DNA of 64,000 bases from Hesseltinella vesiculosa (Eukaryota; Mucoromycota; Mucoromycetes; Mucorales; Cunninghamellaceae): the NCBI GenBank assembly GCA_002104935.1, contig MCGT01000016.1, forward strand, positions 124,001 through 188,000. The letters are read 5' to 3'. This document shows, piece after piece, positions 21,401 through 33,012 of this stretch (the stretch's first letter is position 1; the number at the start of each line of letters is the position of its first letter). Position numbers and translations under genes: made by a program. The notes under the pieces were generated by a model that was not told the origin of the DNA, ran no database searches, and was given only the letters and a program-made list of their open reading frames with translations.

Positions 21401-24299
21401 ACACGAGTTCTTCTTTGACACGGATATCGGATTGGATCTGGTGCAACATGCGAATCATCTGTGGGTTGTGCTTGTTTGAGCCGGAGCCGGCGGCCGACGC
21501 TTCGTCTTGTTGGCTGGGGGTCTTGCTGGCCGTACTATGATCATCGTCGGTCTTGACCAATTTTTCACCATCCCACGATGGAACAGCCTATAAGTCAATG
21601 TATCCAAAAAAAAAAAACAGAGAAGGGTGAGTTTGGTGGCCTTATGCAAGTGAATCGACGTACCAAGGCGTCGATTTCATCGTCCAGATCAGGGAGGTCA
21701 GGCGAAGGCGAAGCGGTGTAATTGCCTTCGTCCGAAGCCAGGCGCTGCATGTCATAATCATTGTACATTTTCTTTTCAGATTCTTCAAATGCTTTAAGTT
21801 CATTTTCCCATTCAGCGGCGGTATCTTCAAGAGGCTAAGGAGAGAGAAAAAAAAAAATGAAAAAGGAGGCGGCGGAGATTTAAAAAAGTCATTTTACCTT
21901 GGCGAGCTCGAGGACCTGCATGCCACGCTGGATTTCTTCACGGGCCTTGGCAATACTTGATTTGACGTCGTTGCGAAGGACTTCATCGTCGAGAGCATCG
22001 TCTTGGATGTAGCCTTCGTCGTCCAAGTTTTCCGTCAAGGATACAGGAGGCAGGGGGGCACGACGGCGTCGAGAAGTGGCGGTGGTGGAGGAGGAGGAGG
22101 AGTGGCGAAGATGGCGGACAGTGACTGAGCTGCTGGTGGAGGCGACCATGGGGCGGCGGCGGCGATTGGCTTTGCGCGACTTCGTGGAAGAGGAGAGCTT
22201 GCTGAAGGTGAGGGTGCTCGACAGCTGGCTGGAGGAAGGATGCTGATAATGAAAGGAGGCAACAGAGGCGGCGGCCTGCTTGGATACCTGGGCAAGCGAT
22301 AGCTGGTCCTTGGTGTCGGCCAATTCATTGGTCAATTGCTGAATGGTTTGTTGATATTGCTTGATCATGGGCAAGGCTTGCAACTTGGCTTCAGCAGCCA
22401 GTGGGTCTAGGATGGAGGTATCTTTTTGATAGGAGGAAGTTGACGCGGAGCTGAAGGCTTGAGAGGCATCGACTTGATTTTCGTATTGAAGGAAATCATT
22501 GAGTTCTTTTTCCATGAGCATGGTGTCGCGCTCGCTGGTGACTTGGATCAGGGAGGTGGAGAGGTCTTGGATACGTTCACGTAGACGGGAGACTTCATGT
22601 CGGAGTGAACGGTTATCTTCAAGAGAATAACCAGCAACCGAGGCACCACTGGAGGGTAGAGTGATATCCGAGCGGACGCTTGCCAATTCCATGCGTAGGC
22701 GGGCGACCTGGGCTCGTAGTTGATTGACTTCGATGGAGCTGCCGGCAAAGTCTTGGTTGATGACGACACGGTTCTTGATGTTACGTGCACGGTTGGCATA
22801 TTTAAGGGTATTGAGGGTTTCCATAAAGTTGGTATCGGCAGGCGACACACAGGCAAGCATTAATGTCTGACTGTTGCCACCCAAGGAATCTTGCAAGAGG
22901 CGGGTCAGTTTGCTGTCACGGTAGGGAACATGGGAGACTCGGCGCTGTTCATCGCCCAGGGCTGAGATAACATTGCCTAGAGCCAAGAGACCAGAATTAA
23001 TTGCTATGCCTTCTTTAGCACGGTCGCCTTGGGCATTGGTGCGTTTTAACTGGACAGAAAGGACGGACAAAAAAAAATAGTTACACAAAAGCGTCAAGAA
23101 GGGGCAAGTAAATAAAAAAAAAAAAGAGTGACAGAGAAAAGAAAAGATTTACCCGTTCCGAACCAGCCAAATCGACAAAATGAAACTTGCTAATAAGATC
23201 ACTCGTATCTGGTCGGTGCTGTTTCAAGATGATGGAGAAGACGGCATGGGAACGCGACGACACTGTGTTCATATCCGTGGCACCGGTTGTACGACATAGC
23301 GAGCCTTTGGCCAAATAACTATGCAGATAAAAAAAAAAAAAAAAGGGAGGAAGGTGGATGAATGGGGGGCCAATGGGTTTTAAAAAATAAATCTTACTTG
23401 AGTAGGTCTTCAGGGCACGAGCAAGGCTCTTCTTTGACGCCACTCCAATAGATGTTGCCAGCAATGTCTTCACGAATGGAGATTTCCACGGGAGGCGGAG
23501 CCAAGCCAGGTTTGTTCCGACGTTGATGGTTTTCAGGGTTGAGCAGATCAATCAAGTCTTCATTGTAGAGTTCCAAAAAAGAAACGTAGACTTGATGTTG
23601 AAATTCAGGAGACGTTTGTTGTTGTTCTTCTAAGCGCTTGTACAATTCAGCAATACACCGTGGTACAATGCCTACAAGAAAGAAAAAAATGATAAGGTTC
23701 GGAACGGGTGTGTGTTTCCTCCCTGATTTAAAGTTACCTTGGTACTCTGAGTTTGAGCTGTTTTCCAAACTGGTGCCCATGCTGTAGGTTTTTCCTGACC
23801 CAGTTTGCCTAACGAAAGAGGTGTAACCATTCATTTGAGAATTTCCAATGTCATTAAAAAATAAGGAGTGGTTTCCTTACCCATAAGCCAAAATCGTTGC
23901 ATTAAACCTATCAAAAAAAAAAAAAAGTCAACAAATCAATGGCTTTGAAAAAAAAAAAAAAAAAAAAAAAAAAAGAGAGTTTGGACTTACCCTTCCAAGA
24001 ACTTATCCAAAAGTGGTTTTGCGGCTGATGTGTAAACATCATCTTGAGGAGTGACAGTATCAAACACATAATCAAATGTAAAGGACTTGTCTGTGCCTAT
24101 CAGGATTTGTGGTTCATTGGGAATAAACGACACACATTCTGTGCAGTTCGTAAGCTGTTCTTTTTCTGTTAACGGTCGAACTCGCAATCCAACCCTAAGA
24201 TAAAAATAAAAATAAAAAAAAGACATTTGGTATCATCGTCACTTGTACATTGTCGGTTTTTCTTAAACAAGAAGCCTACCTAACGGCTGTTGAGGTCAT
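18481..24299 (-). CDS. Kinesin-4-like motor protein (KIF4/KIF21 type)
   Basis: Ten exons read leftward (24280-24299, 23991-24194, 23881-23907, 23738-23808, 23398-23671, 23153-23318, 21898-23049, 21664-21834, 20223-21587, 18481-20145), totalling 1,704 aa. The motor is complete: VGLRVRPL, P-loop [13 protein letters not shown], switch [14 protein letters not shown], switch II DLAGSER, then [20 protein letters not shown] and [15 protein letters not shown], the last typical of kinesin-4. The neck is followed by long coiled coils (about residues 440-560 and 720-1100, with an eight-Asn run and SSSS near 20660-20690), an acidic helix-rich region, and a Ser/Pro/Arg-rich low-complexity tail of about 400 aa. 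Kinesin-4 motors regulate microtubule plus-end growth, spindle midzone or transport. Plus-end direction is inferred from the N-terminal motor and neck. Confidence 0.92.
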
Positions 24300-24533
24300 G
24301 ATGATACAAGGAAGTAAAAGAAAGAAAAGAAAAAAAGAATTTGAAGGAAAGAGAAAAGAATGAAAAAACGAGGCAAGCACATAAAAAAAAAAAGGAACGG
24401 CAGAGACCGGACTTTGAAATGCACGCGAGCTTTCTGCAAGAAAATGCGGGAAGCACAATCACCTCATCAAAACAATTTTTTTTAATGTAATTGTTATTGC
24501 AAAAAAAAAAAAAAAAAAAAAGAATTTAAATAC

Positions 24534-25421
24534 TCAAGGATTTAATTCTGTTGACGACCAGTGATTATCCTTTGGTGATACAGTAAACACCTTAAAAAGA
24601 AAGGGAGTCAGTCAAGGTGGGTATTAAAATTTTTCTTACCGAGCGTTTAGGTGGAAAGGCATTATGATCAAAATGTTCAACCTCGTTGATTTTGTATAGC
24701 AACAGGCAAAAATTGTCCATGGCAATATCATGAACCACATGCAACTGACTAGCAGGCTTGGAGGCATCAAAATGAGCCAAGGACTGACACGAAAAGGCTT
24801 GCTTCTCGGACTTGGGGGCTTCACCACGAGATGGCCAGGTGTAGATGGCTCGAGCTTGGTCGGTCAGGGCTTTCCAATGGTCTCGTCGCTTGGCTTCCCA
24901 ATAGTCAGCCGCAGGTTCACCGTTTTCGACAATGCGAGGCGGGGGGAAACGTGTTACTTGCATGGGGGATGAGGCGATGTAAAACTTGCCTTCTAGTTTA
25001 TAATATTCCTTGGTCTTCGGCATAGTCCTTAAAAAAAAAAAAGAGTTGAATCAACATATTCCCCCCATTTTGTACGACATGAGCTCTTTTTTTTTTTTTT
25101 ACCAGCACAACCGAGCGTGAGGGTCTGCCTTGATATCCCCCATCAAGGTATCATTCAATGCAATGTGGAAGACCAAGAACCGGTCATTGTCGTCTACAAA
25201 GTCTTTGAATTCAAGGCAATGCATGGATACATCACCTGAACGTTTGATATTGGCCATGGTCAAAAAAACTATTGAACATGGTTATTCTCTGCCCTAGCAA
25301 AATAAACAAAACCATGTTTACCGGGTTGATCCATGTATAAAAAGTTTTTCGAGTAGCTTCTTTTTAATTGACCATACCAAGGTGCACTTGGAGAAGGAGA
25401 AATGGGCGAACCCAATGGCAT
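24534..25421 (-). CDS. FMN-binding split-barrel protein, Alr4036-type PNPOx-like
   Basis: Four exons, 25322-25421, 25103-25268, 24640-25027 and 24534-24590, give 236 aa in phase. The N-terminus has APWYGQLKRSYSKN; then VFLTMANIKRSGDVSMHCLE and DIKADPHARLCW joined by splicing to TMPKTKEYYKLEGKFY; then WEAKRRDHWKALTDQARAIY-TWPSRGEAP. This order (APW, RTV-type strand, dPxxELCWyf, TreQ[FY]rl-G, WxxLsdqaRaxFxWPxPG) is that of the pyridoxamine-phosphate-oxidase Alr4036-family FMN-binding domain (PF12766). These are flavin-binding cytosolic proteins of unclear reaction, distinct from true Pdx3. The last exon adds VFTVSPKDNHWSSTELNP, the usual short C-terminal end. Substrate is unknown. Confidence 0.85.
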
Positions 25422-25783
25422 GTTAGAAGGTGGGGGAAAAAAGAGTGAAGAATGAAGAAACAAAAGTTGCTGACCCGGGCAGATCGGCCTGCTCTTTTTC
25501 TTTCCCCTTTTTCAATTTGCCCCTTTTTCTCACTTGCTTTCCTTTTTTTTTTTTATTCCATTGGCTTTTGTGTGTTGTTCCATTGGTTTTTTTATTTTCT
25601 TACCATTGTGCGTAATGACATCGTCACCACTGCAGTCCAATACAGAGTGAGTGCATCTGAACAAATCAAGACGCATGGCTCACCAGGTTTTATTTTCAAA
25701 AAAAAAAACAAAATAGTAAGGTGTCATATCTCTCGGGTTCAAGCTCATCCAATGCAACGAATCCAAGCTCCAAGGAAATACCA

Positions 25784-28700
25784 ATGTACCAGTTGCCTCC
25801 ATTGAGCTCACCAAACTACTCGCCGCTCAACAACAACGACATGCCATTTTCCGAATCGCCTTCCACTTCCATCCCAAAGCCAGCCACGCGTTCACCTGTG
25901 CCCAGCGATGGTTACCGACCTCTCAATGTCAAGGATGCTCTCTCTTATCTTGATCAGGTCAAACTCCATTTTGGCAACCGACCTGACGTTTACAATCAAT
26001 TCTTGGATATCATGAAGGATTTCAAAAGTCAAGCGTAAACCCCCTGACATTCAACAATAACAATCCCACTGTATCTTGTTTTTTATTTATTAGGATTGAT
26101 ACCCCTGGCGTCATTGAACGCGTATCGACTCTTTTTGAAGGTTACCCCACCCTGATCAACGGCTTCAACACTTTTTTACCACCTGGCTATCGCATCCACT
26201 GCTCAAACAACCCCAATCATGAAATCCGAATCACCACGCCTTCGGGCACCTTTACGCCCGGATCCACCCTGCCTTCTTCACCTTCTTTGCTTCCATCAAA
26301 ACCTTCTAGCTACTACCAGCCCTTCTCCATACCTCCTCAACGCCCTCCATTACCTACCGCCTCTTCCCCAGCCAATTATTACCATCCTCCTCTACGTCTG
26401 CCCTCCCTGCCTCCACCCACGCCTACCATTCAACATCACCACCGCTCCATCTACCAATACCAACCTCCTTCCACCTCGTCACCTTCCCCAGCCCAAAAAA
26501 CCCACCCACCTCACCAACTCTCCGTGTCGCCTTCTACAGATCAGAAACGCCCTGCTGTCGACTTTAATAATGCCATCAACTATGTCAACAAGATCAAGGT
26601 ACCCGGTGTTTCGTTCGTGACAGCGGCACTCATTTATTTCTAACATGCCTCTAGACTCGATTTGTCGGCGATCCCGATGCTTACAAACAATTTTTGGAAG
26701 TGCTACAAACCTATCAGCGCGAAGAACGACGTATCGATGAAGTTTATGCTCATGTCCAACAACTTTTCCATGGCCATGACGACCTATTGGAAGAATTTGA
26801 ACAATTTTTACCAGAGATTGGCCATTGTAAACGAAAGAGAAAAAAATACATGACCATGATTGACCCAGTGTTCCGTAGTCCGTGGCAACAAACGCCCTCT
26901 TAGTCAAGCCATGCCACCTGCAGGGAAAAAGAAACGAGGCTCTGGTCGCAAACTCAGCAAGGACCTTGGCGATTATCACCAGCAACAGCCACACCATCGA
27001 CAGCTCTCGACTTCCGCCTTTATCAAGCGTGGTGCCGCCTCATCCAACTTTGACCCAGCAAACCCATCCGTCTCCACCGAGGAAGTCGAATTATTCGAGC
27101 AGATCCGCAAACACATCGGAAACAAACCTTCGTACGAAGTCTTTCTCAAGCTCCTGACCCTTTATACCCAAGGCATCTTGGAACTGGATCAACTCATGAT
27201 CCAGATCGAAGCCTTTTTCAAGACCAAACCTGAGCTGGTCGACTGGCTCAAATATGTCATTAACTACGCCCCCAACAAGATCTCACCCACGGACCTCAAT
27301 GCCCGAACCATGATCCAGAAACCCGATTTGGTCCATTGTGATGTCATCGCCGAAAGCCCCAGTTATCGCCTGGTGCCCAAAGATGTAAGAGCCCTCTTTT
27401 CTTTTGATAAACCATGGGTGTCTCATTTTTTTCCTACCTAGTGGCAATACCAACCTTGCTCAGGACGTGACAGCCTTTGCTGGGAAGTACTGAATGATGC
27501 TTATGTCTCTCATCCCATCTGGGCAAGTGAAGAAACCGCCTTTATGTCCAACAAGAAAAACAGCTATGAAGAAGCCATGCATCGTTGTGAAGAAGAACGG
27601 TTAGAAACCAGCGAAGCCCCGACGGTTGGCCCTGACTCTTCTTTTTTTTTTTTCTCTCAGGTATGAATACGACTTGAACATTGATGCCAACCTCAGCTCG
27701 ATATCACTGCTGGAACCCATCATGGTAAAATTGGAAACCATGTCGCTGGAAGAAAAGCAGGCCATGACTCTGCCTTCTGGCCTCGGCGGCCAAACGGTCT
27801 CGATCTACGAACGTATCATCAAAAAGACCTATGGGGGCGAACGTGGTCAGGAAGTCATCGATCTCCTGTATAGCTCACCTGCCACGGTGGTGCCGATTTT
27901 GATGAAGCGATTGAAACAAAAAGATGAAGAATGGACCAACAGCAAGGTAAGGGAAACCCCATTTTTAGAAAAACTCACCCCTCCTCTTTTTTTTTTTTTT
28001 TCTGGCACAGCGCGAATGGAACAAAACTTGGCGGGAAATGGATGAAAAGAACTATTACAAATCATTGGACTATCAAGGATTGACCTTCAAGACATCTGAA
28101 CGCAGAACAATGACTTCCCGATTTTTGATCAACGAGATCGAAAGCGCCTACCAAGACGATGAAAATGCCCCTTGCGCCAACAAGAAATCATCCGCTGCCC
28201 TCCGCCAATTCACCTATGACATGTCCGACGCAGCCCTCTTCACCGACATTTCCTTGCTGATCTTCTCCTATATGGATCATCAGAGCGGATTTAACAAGAC
28301 CGACCGCGACCGCGTGCATGCCTTTTTGGAAACCTTCGTCAGCCAGTTTTTCCATGTCACCAATGTCATTCCAACCGAATACTGCCATGTCCGTGCCGAC
28401 GACCCTTCGCCCTCGTCTGGCTTGAACGGCTCATCCAGCTCTGAAGACCGCCTGGCTACCATTCAACAACAAGAGGAAGATCTGACGCCTTCCTCTGAAG
28501 ACTCCTCGAGCGAATCGATATCACAGCGTCAATGGCAGCAACAACAGCGTCGCCGATCTTTGTTTGCCCGGTCGGCTTCTCGCATCAAGCAAGACACCCA
28601 GCCGGCATCCTCACCCTCCTCTTCCGCGACATTACCTTTGCAACATCAAGCTCGCATACTCACCAAGCCCATACATTACTTCCGTAGACAACACTCCATG

Positions 28701-29868
28701 TTTGCCAATGGTCATTTCTACAGTCTCTTCCGTCTCTACGAGGTGAGTTGACTGGGAGAAAAAAAAAAAAAGCAAGGGATTCACTGTGATTTTCGGCTGA
28801 TTTTTTTTTTTTTTTTCAGATGTTGTATGGCCGCCTACGCAAAATGAAGCAACTCAGTGAATCTCTTGCCAAGGATCCAAACGCACATCGTGAAAACCAA
28901 GTAGCTGTGAACTTGGGTCTGAGATTGTCCCGTTTTGATGGTACGTCACAGAAAAGCAAAAGCAATCAACAAAAAAAAAAAGTGAGAGAAAAGAGGCTCA
29001 GTTTCTTTTGTTCTTGCATTCATTGTGCTTGGACGCTTTGCTGCTTAGACATCGACCTGTCACAAGGAAGATATCGTGCTTTGCTGGAACAAATCGATCG
29101 TTTCTTTGATTCTGACGTGGACGCCAACACTTTTGAAGAAACTGCTCGTCACCTCTTCACCACAGACGCCTATATCTTGTTCAACGTTGACAAACTAGTC
29201 CATGCCATTATCAAGCAGGTGAGGAAGAGAAAAAAAAAAGTTTAAAAAAGGCTGCTGAGCTCATCTGCTTCTTTAAGATTCAAACACTGGAAAACGATGA
29301 GAAATCGTGTCGGCTGCTAAAATTATATCAGGATCAGCAAGAAGATCAAACATCTGTGTATCCTACCTTGTCAGCTTATCTTGGCCAAGCAGAAGATATC
29401 ATTGGCGCTGATGAGCACGTTTTCAAGATGCAGCTCGTAAGTTATTCTCTTTTCCACCCACCCACCATACAATCCGCTTACCTTTTTCCCACTAGGACCT
29501 TGATAAGAAACGGTTATGTATCTACTTGATGGATCAAGACGAAGCGCATGTCCTTGCTCAAGATCATCATGACGAGTACACGTTGGCCTATTTGCACTGG
29601 GCAGACGAAGTTGGTGACACATCCTCAGGTCATCCTGTTGTTCTACAAAGGTAAACCTTTTTTTTTTCCTTTCCTGGCCGTGTCAACTCATCTTTTACTT
29701 CTGTGGCCCGCCAAAAAAAGAACCATCCAACCAGCAAGCTTGCAAGTGAATGACGTGATTGTGAAAAATGGAGCGCATTACTCCATTGACGAAACCACCT
29801 ATCGACTGTCTTGTAAACCAGGCACGGAGGATTTGATTTACAGGCCTAGCAACTATCCCTCGATTTAA
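25784..29868 (+). CDS. SIN3: SIN3 transcriptional corepressor
   Basis: Twelve exons (25784-26034, 26094-26598, 26655-26826, 26879-27384, 27442-27599, 27661-27946, 28011-28742, 28820-28940, 29049-29218, 29278-29436, 29496-29650, 29721-29868) give 1,120 aa, all in phase. Paired amphipathic helices: PAH1 from [23 protein letters not shown]2 from [23 protein letters not shown]3 from [20 protein letters not shown]. Then the HDAC-interaction region: [20 protein letters not shown], then [13 protein letters not shown] and [16 protein letters not shown], and the Sin3 C-terminal region ([27 protein letters not shown]). SIN3 scaffolds the Rpd3-type histone deacetylase complex in the nucleus. The start is provisional: the frame stays open upstream to 25721 without an ATG, so a further 5' exon is possible. 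One intron uses a GTTAGA donor (27600). Confidence 0.93.
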
Positions 29869-30074
29869 TTGGATTCTTTTTTTGAGAGATCCTCTTTTTT
29901 TGTAGTTATTTTATTTCTTTTTATTTTTCTCTCTTTATTTTGAAATAAAGATACTGCCCTGGTGAAATGGATGCGTGTGTGAAAAAATTAAAATTAAAAA
30001 TCACTGCTCTTTTTTGTTCAGAATGGCGCCATCCCTACGCAACCAAGCAACCCTGGCGGGCTTGGAAAAAAATG

Positions 30075-30080
30075 TATAAA
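30075..30080 (+). promoter_or_regulatory. TATA box of peroxiredoxin gene
   Basis: TATAAA 66 nt upstream of the ATG at 30146, preceded by a purine-rich stretch and followed by a T run in the leader. Confidence 0.5.
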
Positions 30081-30145
30081 GTCAACAACACCTCCTGTCT
30101 TTTTTTTTTTTTTTTTTTCTTCATTAAACAACCTACTATTCTAAC

Positions 30146-31010
30146 ATGTCTCTCCGTCTCGGTTCTACTGCTCCTGGTAATGCATGGGCTTATACTTCCC
30201 TCTCTTTCTCTCTCTACAAAATCAAGCCTTGGAACGGTGTCTTATTTTTTTTATGTTGCATCCATAGATTTCGAAGCCCAAACGACCAAGGGTCCTATCA
30301 AGTTCCACGAATTCATTGGTGACAAGTGGACCATCTTGTTCTCGCATCCTGCTGATTTCAGTAAGTGATTCAACATGATGAATTCACAAAAAAAGCAACA
30401 TCGCTGACACGTTACTTTTTTAGCTCCCGTATGTACCACTGAATTGGGCGTGGTTGCTGCTTTGCAAGACGAATGGGAAAAGCGTAACGTGAAAGTGATT
30501 GGCTTGTCGGCCAACGGCTTGGATGACCATCAAAAGTGGATTGAAGATATCAATGAAGTCAACAGCGTGACCTTGGATTTCCCCATCATTGCCGATGCTG
30601 ACCGCAAAGTGTCTACTCTTTATGATATGCTGGACCACCAAGACGCCACCAACGTCGATGCCAAGGGTATTCCTTTCACGTAAGCTCGATCTATCAAAGC
30701 AGGAGAGTAAAAAAAAAACTGACATGCATTTTCTTGAAGCGTTCGCTCCGTCTTCATCATCGACCCCAAGAAGACCATCCGTTTAATCTTGACCTACCCT
30801 GCCTCCACTGGCCGTAACTTTGATGAAATCCTTCGTGTGATCGACTCTTTGCAATTGGGTGACCAACACCGTATCACCACCCCTGCCAACTGGAAGAAGG
30901 GTGACGATGTCATCATCCACCCCAGCGTCTCTACCGCCGAAGCCCATGAATTGTTCAAGAACGTCCGTGTCATCAAGCCCTACTTGCGTTTGACCAAGTC
31001 TCCCTTTTAA
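30146..31010 (+). CDS. 1-Cys peroxiredoxin (Prx6-type)
   Basis: Four exons, 30146-30176, 30268-30360, 30424-30679 and 30740-31010, encode 216 aa. The motif [14 protein letters not shown] carries the peroxidatic Cys and the conserved Pro, Thr and Thr/Glu positions. [38 protein letters not shown] and [20 protein letters not shown] follow the Prx6 order, ending with the longer C-terminal extension ([20 protein letters not shown]) found in Prx6 and not in 2-Cys enzymes. No resolving Cys is present. The enzyme reduces hydrogen peroxide and lipid peroxides in cytosol or mitochondria; no obvious presequence is seen. C-to-C codon use is strongly biased (GTC, AAG, ACC), fitting high expression. Confidence 0.95.
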
Positions 31011-31199
31011 CTTTTCTACATCATCCCCTGCACTGTGTCCATATAATATGAAAATAAAACTGTTGATATCCTTTGTAAACGCCAACAAAACCACTGCCAA
31101 GAACCTGATTTCTTTTTTCTACCATAAATCCGTTCCCCATCACTTTAAATAACCCAGCCGCCGCGCTCTTCATTCTCTTTCTTCTTTACTTTCATTTCA

Positions 31200-31445
31200 A
31201 TGGACATTGGCAATCTCAGCAACATTTTCCAAAAGCAAGGCACTCAGCCCTCGGACGAGCCTGTCGACCGGTCTACAGAAACCGCCCCTGCTCAAGCCAA
31301 CGACGGCTCTGACCAAACCTTGGAACAAATCTTGAACACCATTGGCGACTATGATGGCGGTAGTGCTGAAACGAACAACACCAATGACGATGACGACAGT
31401 GACGATGACGAATCCAAACCCACCTCCAAAGGCCCTTCCAAGTAG
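31200..31445 (+). CDS. Small acidic protein, unknown function
   Basis: A single exon of 81 aa starting at the first ATG after a C/T-rich leader with a TTTAAATAA sequence about 55 nt upstream. The N-terminal half (MDIGNLSNIFQKQ, then DQTLEQILNTIGDY) could form two short amphipathic helices; the C-terminal third is very acidic (DDDDSDDDE) and ends SKGPSK. Codon use matches the neighbouring genes (AAC, ACC, GAC), supporting real coding. I do not recognise the family. It is followed by an AATTAAA-type sequence near 31484. Confidence 0.55.
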   Translation: MDIGNLSNIFQKQGTQPSDEPVDRSTETAPAQANDGSDQTLEQILNTIGDYDGGSAETNNTNDDDDSDDDESKPTSKGPSK

Positions 31446-32047
31446 CTCTCTCATTTATCTCATCCATCCTGTCCCATGTTCAATTAAACCTTCTACCCAT
31501 TTTTTTTTGGCCTCTCGCTGGGCCGGCTGTGCAAATCTTTTTCGTGTGGATCTTGAAAATCGGAACGGCGCCGAGCCACTAAACTCTTTTGGGAACAGAT
31601 GCAGATCCCACCCATGTCCTTGTCTGCTTGTCTTCCGTCGTTTATACAAGCGTAAAAAAAGGAGGCCAGAGGGACTTCGTGAACGAAAAAAGGCAAAAAG
31701 ACAAAAAAAAAGGAGGAAAGAGAATGCATCGCCTATTGCCTAGTACCACGGCCATTGTCTCAAGTATTGCTCACCACATTCGATTCTGACGATTCTGACG
31801 ATTCTGCACATTGTGTATCAGGTGTGCATTTTGTTTGCTGCAGTGGTTGACCAAGGTACACATCAACAGCCAAACGTCACCCTCTCCCAGCCCCGATTTC
31901 TTTTATAGAAAAATCAAAAAATGGTTTATTTGTTGGCTTATTTTGGTGGATATCAAACATTTAGGGGAATAAAAATGAACATTAGGGGTTTACATTTGTG
32001 GGGAGGTATGATATTATATTGGGTATAAGGCATCATCATATGAAAGT
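31446..32047. other. Convergent intergenic region
   Basis: About 600 nt between two genes that point at each other. Apart from a short GATTCTGAC triplet repeat near 31784-31806 and AT-rich 3' ends, nothing is recognised. Confidence 0.4.
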
Positions 32048-32726
32048 TCAAAAAGCCAAGTCGGAGCGATGGCGCATAATGAAATGGTGCAAATCGCGGT
32101 CATCCACCCAGCACTGGTATTCAATCAATTTCAAAAAGCCACGCTCAATGCTTTCGATTTCACGGTAAGAGTATAACCCTCGGCAGAGCTTGTACACGCG
32201 GTGTTTGGTCAAAGTCGCGGTCGTCCAGGTACTTCCCTGTAACAATTTCGAGGCCAACAAGAGCGACGCAAGAAACAACCGATGGCTGGTGTCTAAGATT
32301 AAAAATGAGCAAACAACCAAGAAAAAAAAAAAAAAAAAAAGCACCTACCAGGACTGCCTACAGCATGGCTGGGTAATCGCAATTTGGCGCGCTCTAGATA
32401 GATCAAGGCCACCAAGGCCGTTCGACAATTGATTTCACCGCCAAAAGTCATCATTTGAATGAAATACATCAACTCAGGCAAAGGTTGGCCATTCACTTGA
32501 AACAACACATCGTGCCTTGGCCGGCAAGGCACCATGTCGCAGAGCATGATGGCCATAAAATCTGGACAGAAAAACAAAATGGTCAGCTGAAACCACTCCT
32601 TTTCCACTCTCTTGACAGTGGCATACCTGTCAAGATGGATGGCAAGGGATCACTCAGCTTTGCTGTAGGCGGTTCGTCTGAGCGTGAAATCTGAGAGTAA
32701 CAAAATGAAACAGGGCTTTCAAGCAT
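32048..32726 (-). CDS. Small cyclin-domain protein (Pho80/Pcl-like)
   Basis: Three exons, 32627-32726, 32349-32561 and 32048-32292, encode 185 aa in phase. The cyclin box reads LPELMYFIQMMTFGGEINCR, TALVALIYLERAKLRLP, then after the second intron DTSHRLFLASLLLASKLLQG, and YREIESIERGFLKLIEYQCW, the order of the N-terminal cyclin fold of Pho80/Pcl proteins. It is the second Pho85-type cyclin in the window, much smaller than the first and without a tail. A TATTTAAA sequence lies in the leader on the minus strand. The partner kinase is inferred to be a CDK5/Pho85-like kinase. Confidence 0.85.
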
Positions 32727-33012
32727 GATGAAAAAAAAAAAAAAGGACAATGGGATTAAGAAGAAAAATGAAGAACGCAGACGTGTTTAAATACAAAGAA
32801 AAAAAGGAGTTGAACCCTTTTTGCACAAATGGGCAAAACAACAAAAAGGAGAAGTCAAAACAAATTGGCAAGGTGTGCCACCCAACGGGATGCCTGTAAA
32901 AGGAAATCTGTCTGGGATGGACCACATGAGCAAAAAAAGAGAGCCCTCGGATTGACTGAAAAAGGCAAGAAAAAATAAAAAAGCTTTCCAGGGCGTTTTT
33001 TAATGATTGTTT

